Assembly: GCF_900094585.1 (NCBI RefSeq)
Contig: NZ_FMAG01000016.1
Coordinates: forward strand, 1-64,000
Source of the DNA: Martinezella multihospitum
GTDB taxonomy: Bacteria > Pseudomonadota > Alphaproteobacteria > Rhizobiales > Rhizobiaceae
Length of the DNA: 64,000 bases
Direction: 5' to 3'
The notes beneath the pieces were generated by a model. That model saw nothing but the letters and a program-made list of their open reading frames with translations. It did no database searches and was not told where the DNA came from. A program made the position numbers and the translations under genes. Shown piece by piece: positions 25,149-32,817 of the stretch (position 1 is its first letter; every line of letters begins with the position of its first letter).

Positions 25149-25546
25149 CTATAGGAAGGTCCCGGATACTGGTGATAGCCGGTATCCGGTATTATCGGTT
25201 TTTCTGAAGTTTGGAAGAAAAATCGGCACCGGCGCGGCGAAGTTAATTGCATTCAGTCATTTGCCTGTCACTTTCTATCTTTAAATGCTTATCAAGCGGC
25301 TGGGATGGGAAGCTCGAAAGACTTCCAAGCCAGTCTGGGAAGGAATGATGCCTTCCGCCTCACCGGTACGCGGGCCGACCACGGATGAACTGGCGGCATG
25401 TGCACCGGGGGGATTTTCCGGCGAGGCCGGACACACAAGCGGGCTAAGCCCGCTTTTTTGTTTTTTGTGGGTTCTCACGCGTCGGTGAACTGCTACAACT
25501 TCTGGATCACCCTCCAGAGTCACGCTTTTTCACGACCCCGCCCGGC
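25149..25546. other. Intergenic region with a structured RNA candidate
   Basis: These 398 bases separate the PfkB kinase gene from the AEC transporter gene. The left 130 bases are AT-rich and should contain the kinase promoter. From 25305 to 25460 there are four consecutive hairpins, the last a terminator. Short frames crossing the hairpins have no motifs. Confidence 0.5.
25305..25460 (+). ncRNA. Candidate structured small RNA
   Basis: Four stem-loops follow each other on the plus strand: GGAAG/CTTCC (25308-25326), GGAAGG/CCTTCC (25338-25356), a long arm GCCTCACCGG/CCGGCGAGGC (25357-25427, one mismatch) and a terminator AAGCGGG/CCCGCTT with six T residues (25437-25459). The terminator comes before the next gene, so this looks like a free-standing RNA of about 160 bases. 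I could not match it to tmRNA, RNase P RNA or a riboswitch, and no clear promoter was found. Confidence 0.4.
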
Positions 25547-26491
25547 ATGTCCGAAATCCTCACCGATGTTCTTCCGGTCTTCCTGCTCATTCTCGTCGGC
25601 TGGGTGATCGTTCGCACCGGCCTATTGAAGGCCGAGGTCGGCGAGGCGATGAGCGAGTTCGTCTTCAAGATCGCAGTGCCGCTCTTGCTGTTCCAGACCA
25701 TAGCGGAGGCCGACTTTCGCGGCGCATCGCCGTTTCGGCTCTGGATCGCCTATTTCTCCGGCGTCGCCATCACCTGGACCGCCGGCCATATCGTGGCGAC
25801 GCGGTTTTTCGGGCGGGATGCGCGCATCGGCGTGCTGGCCGGCGTTTCCTCGGCCTTCGCCAACACGATCTTCATCGGCCTGCCGTTGGTCGGGCGCACG
25901 GTCGGGCCAGATGGCGTCATGGCGATGTCGATCCTGATCGCCGTGCACCTGCCGACGATGATGATCGCCGGCACGCTGCTGATGGAACAGGCCGAGCGCA
26001 AGGAGAATGCCGGCGCCGGCCGCAGCACCATCGAACTGCTACAGCAGGTCGGCAGCAATCTCGTCCGCAATCCTCTCGTCATTGGGCTTTTCTGCGGTCT
26101 TGTCGTCCATCTGACCAGCCTTCCCATCCCTGCGACGCTCGGTACCGCTATTGACAGCATTGCCAATATCGCCGGCCCGGCGGCGCTGATCTCGCTCGGC
26201 ATGGCACTGCGCCAATACGGAATGTCAGGCAATCTCGGCATTACCAGCGTGATTGCCTCCTTCAAACTGTTCCTTCTGCCAGCCTGCGTGCTGGCAGCCG
26301 GCCATCTCCTTGGTCTTAGCCCGGAATGGCGCGCCGCGCTCGTGCTGACTGCCGCAGTTCCTACAGGTGTGAACGCCTGGCTGATTGCCAATCGCTTCGG
26401 GGTCGGTCACAGTCTCGCCGCCTCGACGATTACCTTGACGACAGCGCTCGGGGCGTTCTCGGTGTCGCTTTGGGCCTATCTGCTCGGATAG
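25547..26491 (+). CDS. AEC-family transporter
   Basis: The 314-residue protein matches the auxin efflux carrier (AEC) family of secondary transporters, with about ten hydrophobic segments. The start LTDVLPVFLLILVGWVIVR and the late segments PAALISLGMALRQYG and AVPTGVNAWLIANRFG are typical. Substrates of bacterial members include malate and malonate; none can be assigned here. The start is the ATG of SEILTDVLP. It is followed 120 bases later by the patatin gene on the same strand; co-transcription is possible but not shown. Confidence 0.88.
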   Translation: MSEILTDVLPVFLLILVGWVIVRTGLLKAEVGEAMSEFVFKIAVPLLLFQTIAEADFRGASPFRLWIAYFSGVAITWTAGHIVATRFFGRDARIGVLAGVSSAFANTIFIGLPLVGRTVGPDGVMAMSILIAVHLPTMMIAGTLLMEQAERKENAGAGRSTIELLQQVGSNLVRNPLVIGLFCGLVVHLTSLPIPATLGTAIDSIANIAGPAALISLGMALRQYGMSGNLGITSVIASFKLFLLPACVLAAGHLLGLSPEWRAALVLTAAVPTGVNAWLIANRFGVGHSLAASTITLTTALGAFSVSLWAYLLG

Positions 26492-26611
26492 CTGGGCTCG
26501 AACCCACCGACAATAACGGCATCTCTCCGCTTTCGGAGAGGCACGCAGGAAAATGGTCATATATTTTGCGCATCCCGGCCTTCCCACCCGGAGCGCAGCA
26601 AAGGATGGCAC

Positions 26612-27769
26612 ATGAATATTGCAGCTCCAGTCACCAATCCCGCATCAGCCTATTCGCAGAAAGTCTTCGTGCTTCAAGGCGGCGGCGCGCTCGGCTCGTA
26701 TCAGGCGGGTGCCTTCCAGGCGCTCAGAGAACAGAATATCGAGCCGGACTGGATCGCCGGCATCTCGATCGGCGCGATCAACGCCTCGATCATGGCCGGC
26801 AACGTGCCCGGCGAACGGCTTGAGGCACTGCGTTCCTTTTGGAACAAGGTGACCGTACATCTCCCCGTCGATTTGCTGATGGAAGATCGGCGCGAGACCA
26901 ACCCCTTCTATCGCTCGGTCAGCAGCTGGTGGGTGTCGACCTTCGGCGTACCCGGCTTCTTTTCCCCTTGGCAGATTCCGTCCTGGCTCCAGACGCGCGG
27001 TTCGGCGGGCGCGACCAGCATCTACGACACCGGGCAATTGCGCCAGACGCTGCTCGACCACGTCGATTTTGACCGAATTAACCACGGCCCGGTGCGCCTG
27101 AGCCTCGGTGCCGTCAATGTCCGCACCGGCAATTTCGCCTTCTTCGATAACAAGGACATCAAGATCGCGCCGGAACATGTGATGGCGAGCGGCGCCTTGC
27201 CGCCTGGTTTTCCCGCAGTCAAGATCGGCAACGAGCACTACTGGGACGGCGGCCTGGTCTCGAACACGCCCCTGACCTACGTGCTGCGCAACGGCGCCGC
27301 GATCGATACGGTCGTCTTCCAGGTCGACCTTTTCAGCGCCGTCGGGCCGCTGCCGCAGGATCTGGAAGAAGTGGAGGAACGGCGCAAGGACATCACCTAT
27401 TCCAGCCGCACCCGACTCAATACCGACCTCTTTCTCGAGCGCCACCGCCTGCGGCGCGCCATCTCCGATCTTTACGCACGACTTCCCGAAGAGGCCAAGG
27501 CCGATCCGGAAATCAAGAAGCTGGAGCAGCATTGCTCCGACTATGGCGTGACGATCATCCACCTGATCTATCGCAACAAGCAGTTCCGCTCGCATTCCAA
27601 GGACTACGAGTTTTCGGCGCTGTCGATGCACGAGCATTGGGAGGCCGGCTTGCGCGATGCGCGAAAGGCGCTGATCGCCGAGGATTGGCGCATGCCGCCG
27701 AGCGCCGAGGACGGATTGAAGGTCTTCGACCTCGATCAGCGGACGCGTTCACGCCGTCACGCGATCTAA
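26612..27769 (+). CDS. Patatin-like phospholipase
   Basis: This 385-residue lipid acyl hydrolase uses a Ser-Asp dyad. The oxyanion loop is LQGGGALGSYQAGAF, the nucleophile lies in GISIG (Ser followed by GAINASIMAGN), and the catalytic Asp is in YWDGGLVSNTPL. A C-terminal region of about 120 residues (RRKDITYSSRTRLNTD onward) matches the type found in patatins with a DUF3734 tail. In many rhizobia this gene lies beside a 3-hydroxybutyrate dehydrogenase gene and is linked to polyhydroxybutyrate metabolism; no such gene is here. It ends at a shared terminator. Confidence 0.92.
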   Translation: MNIAAPVTNPASAYSQKVFVLQGGGALGSYQAGAFQALREQNIEPDWIAGISIGAINASIMAGNVPGERLEALRSFWNKVTVHLPVDLLMEDRRETNPFYRSVSSWWVSTFGVPGFFSPWQIPSWLQTRGSAGATSIYDTGQLRQTLLDHVDFDRINHGPVRLSLGAVNVRTGNFAFFDNKDIKIAPEHVMASGALPPGFPAVKIGNEHYWDGGLVSNTPLTYVLRNGAAIDTVVFQVDLFSAVGPLPQDLEEVEERRKDITYSSRTRLNTDLFLERHRLRRAISDLYARLPEEAKADPEIKKLEQHCSDYGVTIIHLIYRNKQFRSHSKDYEFSALSMHEHWEAGLRDARKALIAEDWRMPPSAEDGLKVFDLDQRTRSRRHAI

Positions 27770-27782
27770 CGGATGAAACACG

Positions 27783-27809
27783 AAAACCCGGCCATGACGG
27801 CCGGGTTTT
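27783..27809. terminator. Bidirectional terminator
   Basis: An 11-bp stem (AAAACCCGGCC / GGCCGGGTTTT) lies between the convergent patatin and cytochrome c genes. It carries A and T runs suitable for both strands. Confidence 0.88.
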
Positions 27810-27830
27810 CAATCGATCTTCCGCTTTGGC

Positions 27831-28406
27831 TTAGTTCGTGGCGGCCGGTGCATTCGGGTCCGGCAGCGGCACCTGCGTATCGGCAAGCGTGCGCAGATAG
27901 GCGATCACGTTGGCACGATCCTCTTCCTTCGGCAGGCCGGCAAAGCCCATCGCCGTGCCCGCAACGAATTTCTTCGGAGCGGCCAGGAAGTGATAGAGGT
28001 GGTCGTAGGTCCACTTTTCCGCACCGCCCTTGGAGAAGTCCTTCATGCCGGACGAATAGGCGAAGCCCTCGTGCTCGGCGACCGGGCGGTCGACAATACC
28101 CCAGAGATCGGGGCCAACCTTGTTCGGCCCTCCCTTCTCTCCGGAATGACAGGCCTGACACTTCTTGAAGATCGTCTCGCCGACCTTGGCATCAGCCTTC
28201 TGCAGCAGCTGAGCAATCGGCGTATCCGGCTTGGCAGCCGCAGCCTTATCGCCCGCCGCCGGCTCTTCCGTAGCGACGATGGCGAAGCCGGGCTTTTCCG
28301 GTGCCTCCGAATGGAAAATAAATCCTGACGCGAGCGACACGGACTTCAACACGAACAGCGTGGCCAAAAGCGCCCCGACTCCCATGTTCACGTAGGATGA
28401 ATTCAT
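27831..28406 (-). CDS. cycM: Membrane-anchored cytochrome c (CycM type)
   Basis: This c-type cytochrome is anchored by an N-terminal membrane segment (about 8-30) and faces the periplasm. It probably carries electrons from the bc1 complex to a terminal oxidase. The 191-residue protein has one haem site, CQACH (83-87), and a Met ligand candidate in GTAMGFAG. An Ala/Pro/Lys-rich linker (about 45-62) separates anchor and haem domain, as in CycM of Bradyrhizobium. It is divergent from kdsB, with a 151-base promoter region between them. Confidence 0.88.
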   Translation of the reverse strand: MNSSYVNMGVGALLATLFVLKSVSLASGFIFHSEAPEKPGFAIVATEEPAAGDKAAAAKPDTPIAQLLQKADAKVGETIFKKCQACHSGEKGGPNKVGPDLWGIVDRPVAEHEGFAYSSGMKDFSKGGAEKWTYDHLYHFLAAPKKFVAGTAMGFAGLPKEEDRANVIAYLRTLADTQVPLPDPNAPAATN

Positions 28407-28557
28407 CTGCTATGCTCCCCTCGCCGCCGGCATCCTCCGCCGGCCCATCTTGAATTCGCGCGAAACCTATGTCTTTTGGCTGTTTCTTGCAACTCTGTAA
28501 ACGGTCTCCACCATGAGACGTTTTGACACTTTTCCCTCGGGAATAGAAGGCCCAAGA

Positions 28558-29313
28558 ATGACTGATTCAAATTTAGACAAGACGCTGGTCCTCATTCCCG
28601 CCCGCATGGCCTCCACACGCCTGCCGGGCAAGCCGCTGGCGGATATTTGCGGCCTGCCCATGATCGTACAGGTTGCCAAGCGTGCGCGCGAGGCGGCGAT
28701 CGGTCGCATCGTCGTCGCCGTCGACCATGAGGATACCTATGCGGCAGTCGCCAATGCCGGCTTCGAAGTGGTCATGACCCGCACCGACCATCAATCCGGC
28801 TCGGACCGCATCTACGAAGCGCTGCAGGCGGTCGATCCCGAAGGCCGCGCCGAAATCGTCGTTAACGTGCAAGGCGACCTGCCGACGATCGATCCCGACA
28901 CCATCCGCGCGTCCCTGCGCCCGCTCGAAGATCCGGCCGTCGACATCGCCACGCTGACGGTCGAGATCAAGGACGAGGAAGAAAAGACCCTGCCGAGCGT
29001 CGTCAAGGTCATCGGCTCGCCGATTTCCGACAATCGCCTGCGGGCGCTCTATTTTACCCGGACGACCGCGCCCTATGGCAACGGGCCGCTCTTTCACCAT
29101 ATCGGCCTCTATGCCTATCGCCGCGCTGCGCTCGCGAAATTCGTGAGCCTCGGCCCATCGACGCTGGAACGGCGAGAATCACTCGAGCAGTTGAGGGCGC
29201 TGGAAGCCGGCATGCGCATCGATGTCGAGATCGTTGACACGGTCCCGCTCGGTGTCGATACTCCCGGCGACCTCGAAAAGGCCAGACGTATCCTCTCCGC
29301 CGCTTCTCTCTGA
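28558..29313 (+). CDS. kdsB: CMP-KDO synthetase (3-deoxy-manno-octulosonate cytidylyltransferase)
   Basis: KdsB activates KDO with CTP for lipopolysaccharide core assembly. The 251-residue protein begins with LVLIPARMASTRLPGKPLAD, the nucleotide-binding start of this family. It also has TRTDHQSGSDRIYEAL and VVNVQGDLPTIDP. I chose the ATG at 28558 because AAGG lies upstream and the family start follows; the frame is open 15 codons further up. pheA begins 24 bases downstream on the same strand, so the two are probably co-transcribed. Confidence 0.95.
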   Translation: MTDSNLDKTLVLIPARMASTRLPGKPLADICGLPMIVQVAKRAREAAIGRIVVAVDHEDTYAAVANAGFEVVMTRTDHQSGSDRIYEALQAVDPEGRAEIVVNVQGDLPTIDPDTIRASLRPLEDPAVDIATLTVEIKDEEEKTLPSVVKVIGSPISDNRLRALYFTRTTAPYGNGPLFHHIGLYAYRRAALAKFVSLGPSTLERRESLEQLRALEAGMRIDVEIVDTVPLGVDTPGDLEKARRILSAASL

Positions 29314-29337
29314 CGGCATTCCCCCAAGGGCAGTCCC

Positions 29338-30192
29338 ATGATTACCAAGACCAACAAGATCTCCTTCCAGGGCGACTACGGCGCCAATTCCGACATGGCC
29401 AGCCGTGACATGTTCCCGACCATGGAGCCGCTGCCCTGCCAGACCTTCGAGGATGCGCTGACCGCCATCGACAATGGCGACGCGGATCTCGGCATGATCC
29501 CGATCGAGAACACGATCGCCGGTCGCGTGGCGGACATCCATCACCTTCTGCCGGAATCCCGCCTGCATATCGTCGGCGAATATTTCATGCCGATCCGCTT
29601 CCAGCTGATGGTGCTGCCGGGCGTGAAAAAGGAAGAAATCCGCACGGTGCACAGCCACATCCACGCGCTCGGCCAATGCCGCAACATCGTGCGCGCGAAC
29701 GGCTGGAAGCCTGTCATTGCCGGCGATACGGCGGGTGCTGCCAAGCTGGTGAAGGAAACCGGCGATCGCAGCATGGCGGCGCTGGCGCCGCGGCTTGCGG
29801 CCGATCTCTACGGGCTGGAAATCATCGCCGAGAATGTCGAAGACACCGAAAACAACATGACGCGCTTCGTCATCCTGTCGCGCGACGAGGACTGGGCCGA
29901 GCGCAGCGCACCTGACGAAAAAATCGTCACGACCTTCGTCTTCAACGTCCGCAACATTCCGGCCGCGCTCTACAAGGCGCTCGGCGGCTTCGCCACCAAC
30001 GGCATCAACATGACGAAGCTCGAAAGCTATCAGCTCGGCGGCCGTTTTGTAGCAACGCAGTTCTATGCCGATATCGAGGGCCATCCCTCCGATCCGCATG
30101 TGCGCCGCGCGCTGGAAGAATTGCGCTTCTTCTCGGAGAAGGTCCGCATACTCGGCGTCTACAAGGGGCATCCGACGCGGGGCGATCTTTAA
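29338..30192 (+). CDS. pheA: Prephenate dehydratase
   Basis: The enzyme converts prephenate to phenylpyruvate in phenylalanine synthesis. The 284-residue protein is a stand-alone dehydratase without a chorismate mutase part. It has the start ISFQGDYGANSDMA, the IPIENTIAGRV motif, and HSHIHALGQCRN. A C-terminal ACT domain (about 195-275, with GINMTKLESYQLGG) should bind phenylalanine for feedback inhibition. A ribosome-binding site AAGGG precedes the ATG. It sits directly downstream of kdsB and ahead of a cluster of palindromic repeats. Confidence 0.95.
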   Translation: MITKTNKISFQGDYGANSDMASRDMFPTMEPLPCQTFEDALTAIDNGDADLGMIPIENTIAGRVADIHHLLPESRLHIVGEYFMPIRFQLMVLPGVKKEEIRTVHSHIHALGQCRNIVRANGWKPVIAGDTAGAAKLVKETGDRSMAALAPRLAADLYGLEIIAENVEDTENNMTRFVILSRDEDWAERSAPDEKIVTTFVFNVRNIPAALYKALGGFATNGINMTKLESYQLGGRFVATQFYADIEGHPSDPHVRRALEELRFFSEKVRILGVYKGHPTRGDL

Positions 30193-30212
30193 CATTCGGC
30201 ACTGACCTGGGC

Positions 30213-30283
30213 CACCTCGTGGTTCGAGGCGCTGCCGTCATCGCTCCGCTTCGACCACAGCGCACCTCACCATGAGGTGGGTC
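30213..30283 (+). repeat. Palindromic repeat, RIME-like copy D
   Basis: CCACCTCGTGGTTCGAGGCG and CACCTCACCATGAGGTGGG form the two halves of the same type of element as copies A-C, with a longer spacer. It starts about 20 bases after the pheA stop codon. Confidence 0.65.
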
Positions 30284-30312
30284 ACACCCCTGTGGCCAGG
30301 CACAAAAGATCA

Positions 30313-30367
30313 GTCCTCATGGTGAGGTGCGGAGCTCGAAGAGCGCAGCCTCGAACCACGAGGGCGG
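30313..30367 (-). repeat. Palindromic repeat, RIME-like copy E (inverted)
   Basis: TCCTCATGGTGAGGTGCGGA and CCTCGAACCACGAGGGCGG read as the reverse complement of copy D. Copies D and E therefore form a head-to-head pair that could fold into one large stem. Confidence 0.65.
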
Positions 30368-30404
30368 ATGGCTATTTGCGACCACTACGATTTGCGTCCG
30401 GCGG

Positions 30405-30803
30405 CTATCTTTCGACCTTGGTCACGACCTCGATTCGATGCCCGTCTGGATCGATGACGAAGGCTGCAAAGTAGCTCGGGCCATAATGAGGCCGAAGGCC
30501 CGGCGGGCCATTGTCCTTGCCTCCATGCGCGAGCGCGGCCTCATGAAACGAGATAACCGCTTCATGGCTTGGCGCGGCGAAGGCAAGATGGAAGCCCGCA
30601 CCTGGCGCATGAGCCGCGCTGCCGCGCAATTTGATGGCGAACTTGTCGCCCCCACCCGCAGGGCCATATCCAATTGCCTGGTCGGGATCGCCGGGGGTCA
30701 AGTCTTCCCAAACCCTGACATAGCCGAGCGGCGCGAAGGCTGCGTCGTAGAATGCAGCGGCTTTGTCGATATCTGCGACGCCGAACGAAATATGATGCAG
30801 CAA
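30405..30803 (-). CDS. VOC-family (glyoxalase-like) protein
   Basis: The 132-residue protein is a single vicinal-oxygen-chelate domain. It begins LLHHISFGVADIDKAAAFYD, with a metal-ligand His in HHISF, and ends with AAFVIDPDGHRIEVVTKV, typical of dioxygenase/glyoxalase-type members. The likely start is the TTG at 30803, because AGGAG lies eight bases upstream; the first in-frame ATG (30968) lies in the palindromic repeat and would add 55 unrelated residues. The substrate is unknown. Another VOC gene follows upstream at 31014, beyond the repeat. Confidence 0.8.
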   Translation of the reverse strand: MLHHISFGVADIDKAAAFYDAAFAPLGYVRVWEDLTPGDPDQAIGYGPAGGGDKFAIKLRGSAAHAPGAGFHLAFAAPSHEAVISFHEAALAHGGKDNGPPGLRPHYGPSYFAAFVIDPDGHRIEVVTKVER

Positions 30804-30931
30804 TTGTGGCTCCTGTCGCTCTTTGGGCGTGTCGTTCAGTTTCTTCCGCGAATGCGCGAAGTCAACTTGGACGTGCGGCGCGGCTGCAAGGCAAGTTGCT
30901 TCGACGGGACGATCTCTAATCGTCGCTTCTA

Positions 30932-30994
30932 GCCCCTCATCCGGCCTTCGGCCACCTTCTCCCCGCAAGCGGGGAGAGGGCTAGGGTGAGGGGC
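30932..30994. repeat. Palindromic repeat with GCCCCTCA/TGAGGGGC ends
   Basis: The ends GCCCCTCATCCGGCC and GAGGGCTAGGGTGAGGGGC enclose TTCTCCCCGCAAGCGGGGAG. The same right arm appears in the 145-bp element at 53375-53519. It lies between the two VOC genes. Confidence 0.65.
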
Positions 30995-31013
30995 AAGCCA
31001 GACAATCGGCAAC

Positions 31014-31382
31014 CTACTTATCCGGCTCACAAACGCGAAGGCGATGGCCGTCCGGGTCGAGGACGACGAAGGTCGGGCCGAAATCCATCGTCGTCAGCTC
31101 CTGCGCGATGGGCAGGCCGCGTGCCTTCCAATCCTTGTAGTGCTGCTCGACGGCGCCGGCGCCTTCGACCATGAAGCCCAGTTCGCCGCGATTGCCGATG
31201 GCGGAGGACTGGGGCTCGACGCTGCTTCGGCGCCAGAGGCCGAGACTTAGGCCATTGTCGAGCGAGAAGGCCACGAAGTTCGGTGACGCAAAGGCTGGTT
31301 CGCGGCCGAACAGATCGCGGTAGAACGGCGTGCTCTCGCTGGGGTCCTTGACATAGAAGATGATGAGGTTCGGGCTGGTCAT
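31014..31382 (-). CDS. VOC-family (glyoxalase/bleomycin-resistance-like) protein
   Basis: The 122-residue protein is another single VOC domain. It starts SPNLIIFYVKDPSESTPFYR and ends FGPTFVVLDPDGHRLRVCEP. It is closer to the bleomycin-resistance-like group than to the VOC protein at 30405. The ATG has AGAGGAC upstream. A WYL-type regulator gene lies about 0.7 kb upstream on the same strand; such regulators often sit beside VOC genes, but here repeats lie between them. The substrate is unknown. Confidence 0.82.
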   Translation of the reverse strand: MTSPNLIIFYVKDPSESTPFYRDLFGREPAFASPNFVAFSLDNGLSLGLWRRSSVEPQSSAIGNRGELGFMVEGAGAVEQHYKDWKARGLPIAQELTTMDFGPTFVVLDPDGHRLRVCEPDK

Positions 31383-31703
31383 CTGAATAGTCCTCTTGTT
31401 TTGATGGATTTAAGGGCATGCAACGGCAGTCCGGCAGACGGAGCTCGGCCCGCCGAAGATGGCTTTGTCTGTCATGATGAGTGCTTGCGAAGCCGCGTTT
31501 CCGAAGCCTTCAGCAGCCTCCGGATCGGCGCCTTGCGCTTGAATTTCCGATTTTACCGATGTCTCTATCGCAAAGTCGCGCCGAACTTCGCGCGGGATGC
31601 TCTGGGGCGGTTCAGTTTCTCATGGAATCTCTGAACCGTCCTATCTCGTTATTTTCCTGCAATTCCGGATGGAAAACTGCTGCGCACTTTTCCGGGAATT
31701 GTT
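31383..31703. other. Intergenic region filled with degenerate repeats
   Basis: These 321 bases have no supported gene. The part from about 31553 to 31703 is made of degenerate rhizobial-type repeats with the patterns ATCGCAAAGTCGCGCC and GGAAAACTGCTGCGCAC. The left part should carry the promoter of the VOC gene. Confidence 0.5.
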
Positions 31704-31708
31704 CTAAT
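31553..31708. repeat. Tandem pair of degenerate intergenic repeats
   Basis: Two related units can be seen. The first, TTTTACCGATGTCTCTATCG to GGGATGCTCT, is a diverged form of the repeat at 32007. The second, CAATTCCGGATGGAAAACTG to TTTTCCGGGAATTGTTCT, is an imperfect palindrome (AATTCCGGA / TCCGGGAATT). Both match repeats I recall from Rhizobium intergenic regions. Confidence 0.5.
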
Positions 31709-31931
31709 GCATCCGCTCTTCCTCACGGTAAGGTGCGCGGCCATCGAGAAAACCGAGATCCCGCATCACGGAACTCGGCGCCTCCTCGATATCGAGACGA
31801 TTCCAGCGGCGGGTGAAATAGCCAAGCGCGACCTCGGAGAGACGAGCCGGCCATGACTGATGCTTGCCTTTGAGCGCCTCGACGCCACCGCGATGCACGT
31901 GTTGCGAAATGATGGAAACGTTGCCGGCCAT
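31704..31931 (-). CDS. Small DUF1127-like protein
   Basis: The 75-residue product has a variable start (MAGNVSIISQHVHRGGVEAL) and a C-terminal part that resembles DUF1127, the short Arg-rich domain of rhizobial RNA-associated and phosphate-related small proteins. The resemblance lies in FTRRWNRLDIEEAPSSVMRD followed by LGFLDG. The ATG at 31931 has an excellent ribosome-binding site, AAGGAGG. The stop lies at the edge of the neighbouring repeat. The DUF1127 assignment is tentative because the usual second half of the helix pair is weak. Confidence 0.6.
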   Translation of the reverse strand: MAGNVSIISQHVHRGGVEALKGKHQSWPARLSEVALGYFTRRWNRLDIEEAPSSVMRDLGFLDGRAPYREEERMH

Positions 31932-32006
31932 GATCGGTCCTCCTTCCTGATTGGATGGACCCATCATAGCCGCATCTACTGACAGTTTCTGGCAGTAGCA
32001 TCACAC

Positions 32007-32116
32007 TAAAGCGCGTCACGATCTTTCAGATTTGCTTCCTGCGCTTCAGGTCTTTGATTTTACGCATGTCGTTGTCGCAAAAACGCTGCCCACTTTTGCG
32101 CGACATGCTTTGGCGG
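32007..32116. repeat. Rhizobial-type intergenic repeat
   Basis: The repeat runs from AAGCGCGTCACGATCTTTCA to CTTTTGCGCGACATGCTTTG. Its right half is palindromic (GCATGTCGTTGTCGCAAAA / TTTTGCGCGACATGC). A diverged copy lies at 31553. It ends within two bases of the WYL regulator's stop codon. Confidence 0.55.
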
Positions 32117-32117
32117 A

Positions 32118-32804
32118 TCAATTGTGGACCCTGCCCTCCCGGGCGTGCCATTCCCTGGCGAGCGCGACACGCCGGCGCGGATAGCGCGCCTCCAGCACCG
32201 CGAAGTCAACAATGCGATCGGCGCGGAAATGGCGGAAATCCTGGCGCAGCTCGCACCAGGCCATGACGATGCGGGCATTGTCGAAATAGCCGAGCGCGAA
32301 GGGCCAGATACGCCGGGTGGAAATGGAGCCGTTCACATCGCCATAGGTCAGCTGCACCATGCGTTCGGTGCGGATCGCCTTGCGCATGAGGGAAAGATCG
32401 GCCTTGTCCTCGGTGACACGGCGTGTGGCAACGACCACCGCCGCCTGGTCGACCTCGTCGCGGAGGTCCGCGGGCAGCACGGCGGCGATCTTGGCAAGCG
32501 CGTCGGCACCGGCTGCCGCCAATCGCGAATCGGTGGCGCGCGCCACCCATCTGGACCCCAGCACCAGCGCCTCGATCTCATCCTGCGAAAACATCATCGG
32601 CGGCAGCATGAAGCCGGGTTTCAGGACATAGCCGATGCCCGGCTCGCCCTCGATCATGGCGCCCTGCGACTGCAGGCTGGCAATATCGCGATAGAGCGTG
32701 CGCAGACTGACGCCGGTCTCCTCCGCCAGAACGGCACCGCTGACCGGACGGCGATAGCGCCGCAGCGTCTGCAACAGCGTCAGCAAGCGTTCGGAGCGGG
32801 CCAT
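32118..32804 (-). CDS. WYL-domain transcriptional regulator (YafY type)
   Basis: This 228-residue DNA-binding protein has an N-terminal winged helix (about 1-60, with SLRTLYRDIASLQSQGAMI). A WYL domain follows (about 140-215, with FALGYFDNARIVMAWCELR in place of the classical W-Y-L triad). WYL domains bind small ligands or nucleic acids. It is the last gene of a minus-strand group: HIT protein, nudC and this regulator, with 13 bases between it and nudC. The regulated genes may include the VOC gene downstream, as is common in this family; this is inference. Confidence 0.87.
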   Translation of the reverse strand: MARSERLLTLLQTLRRYRRPVSGAVLAEETGVSLRTLYRDIASLQSQGAMIEGEPGIGYVLKPGFMLPPMMFSQDEIEALVLGSRWVARATDSRLAAAGADALAKIAAVLPADLRDEVDQAAVVVATRRVTEDKADLSLMRKAIRTERMVQLTYGDVNGSISTRRIWPFALGYFDNARIVMAWCELRQDFRHFRADRIVDFAVLEARYPRRRVALAREWHAREGRVHN

Positions 32805-32817
32805 GGCACGATAAGAC

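Noticed and set aside
30210..30370. Possible tRNA-like sequence because of GGTTCGAGG
   Set aside because: The T-loop-like string belongs to the palindromic repeat. No acceptor, D or anticodon stem could be built.
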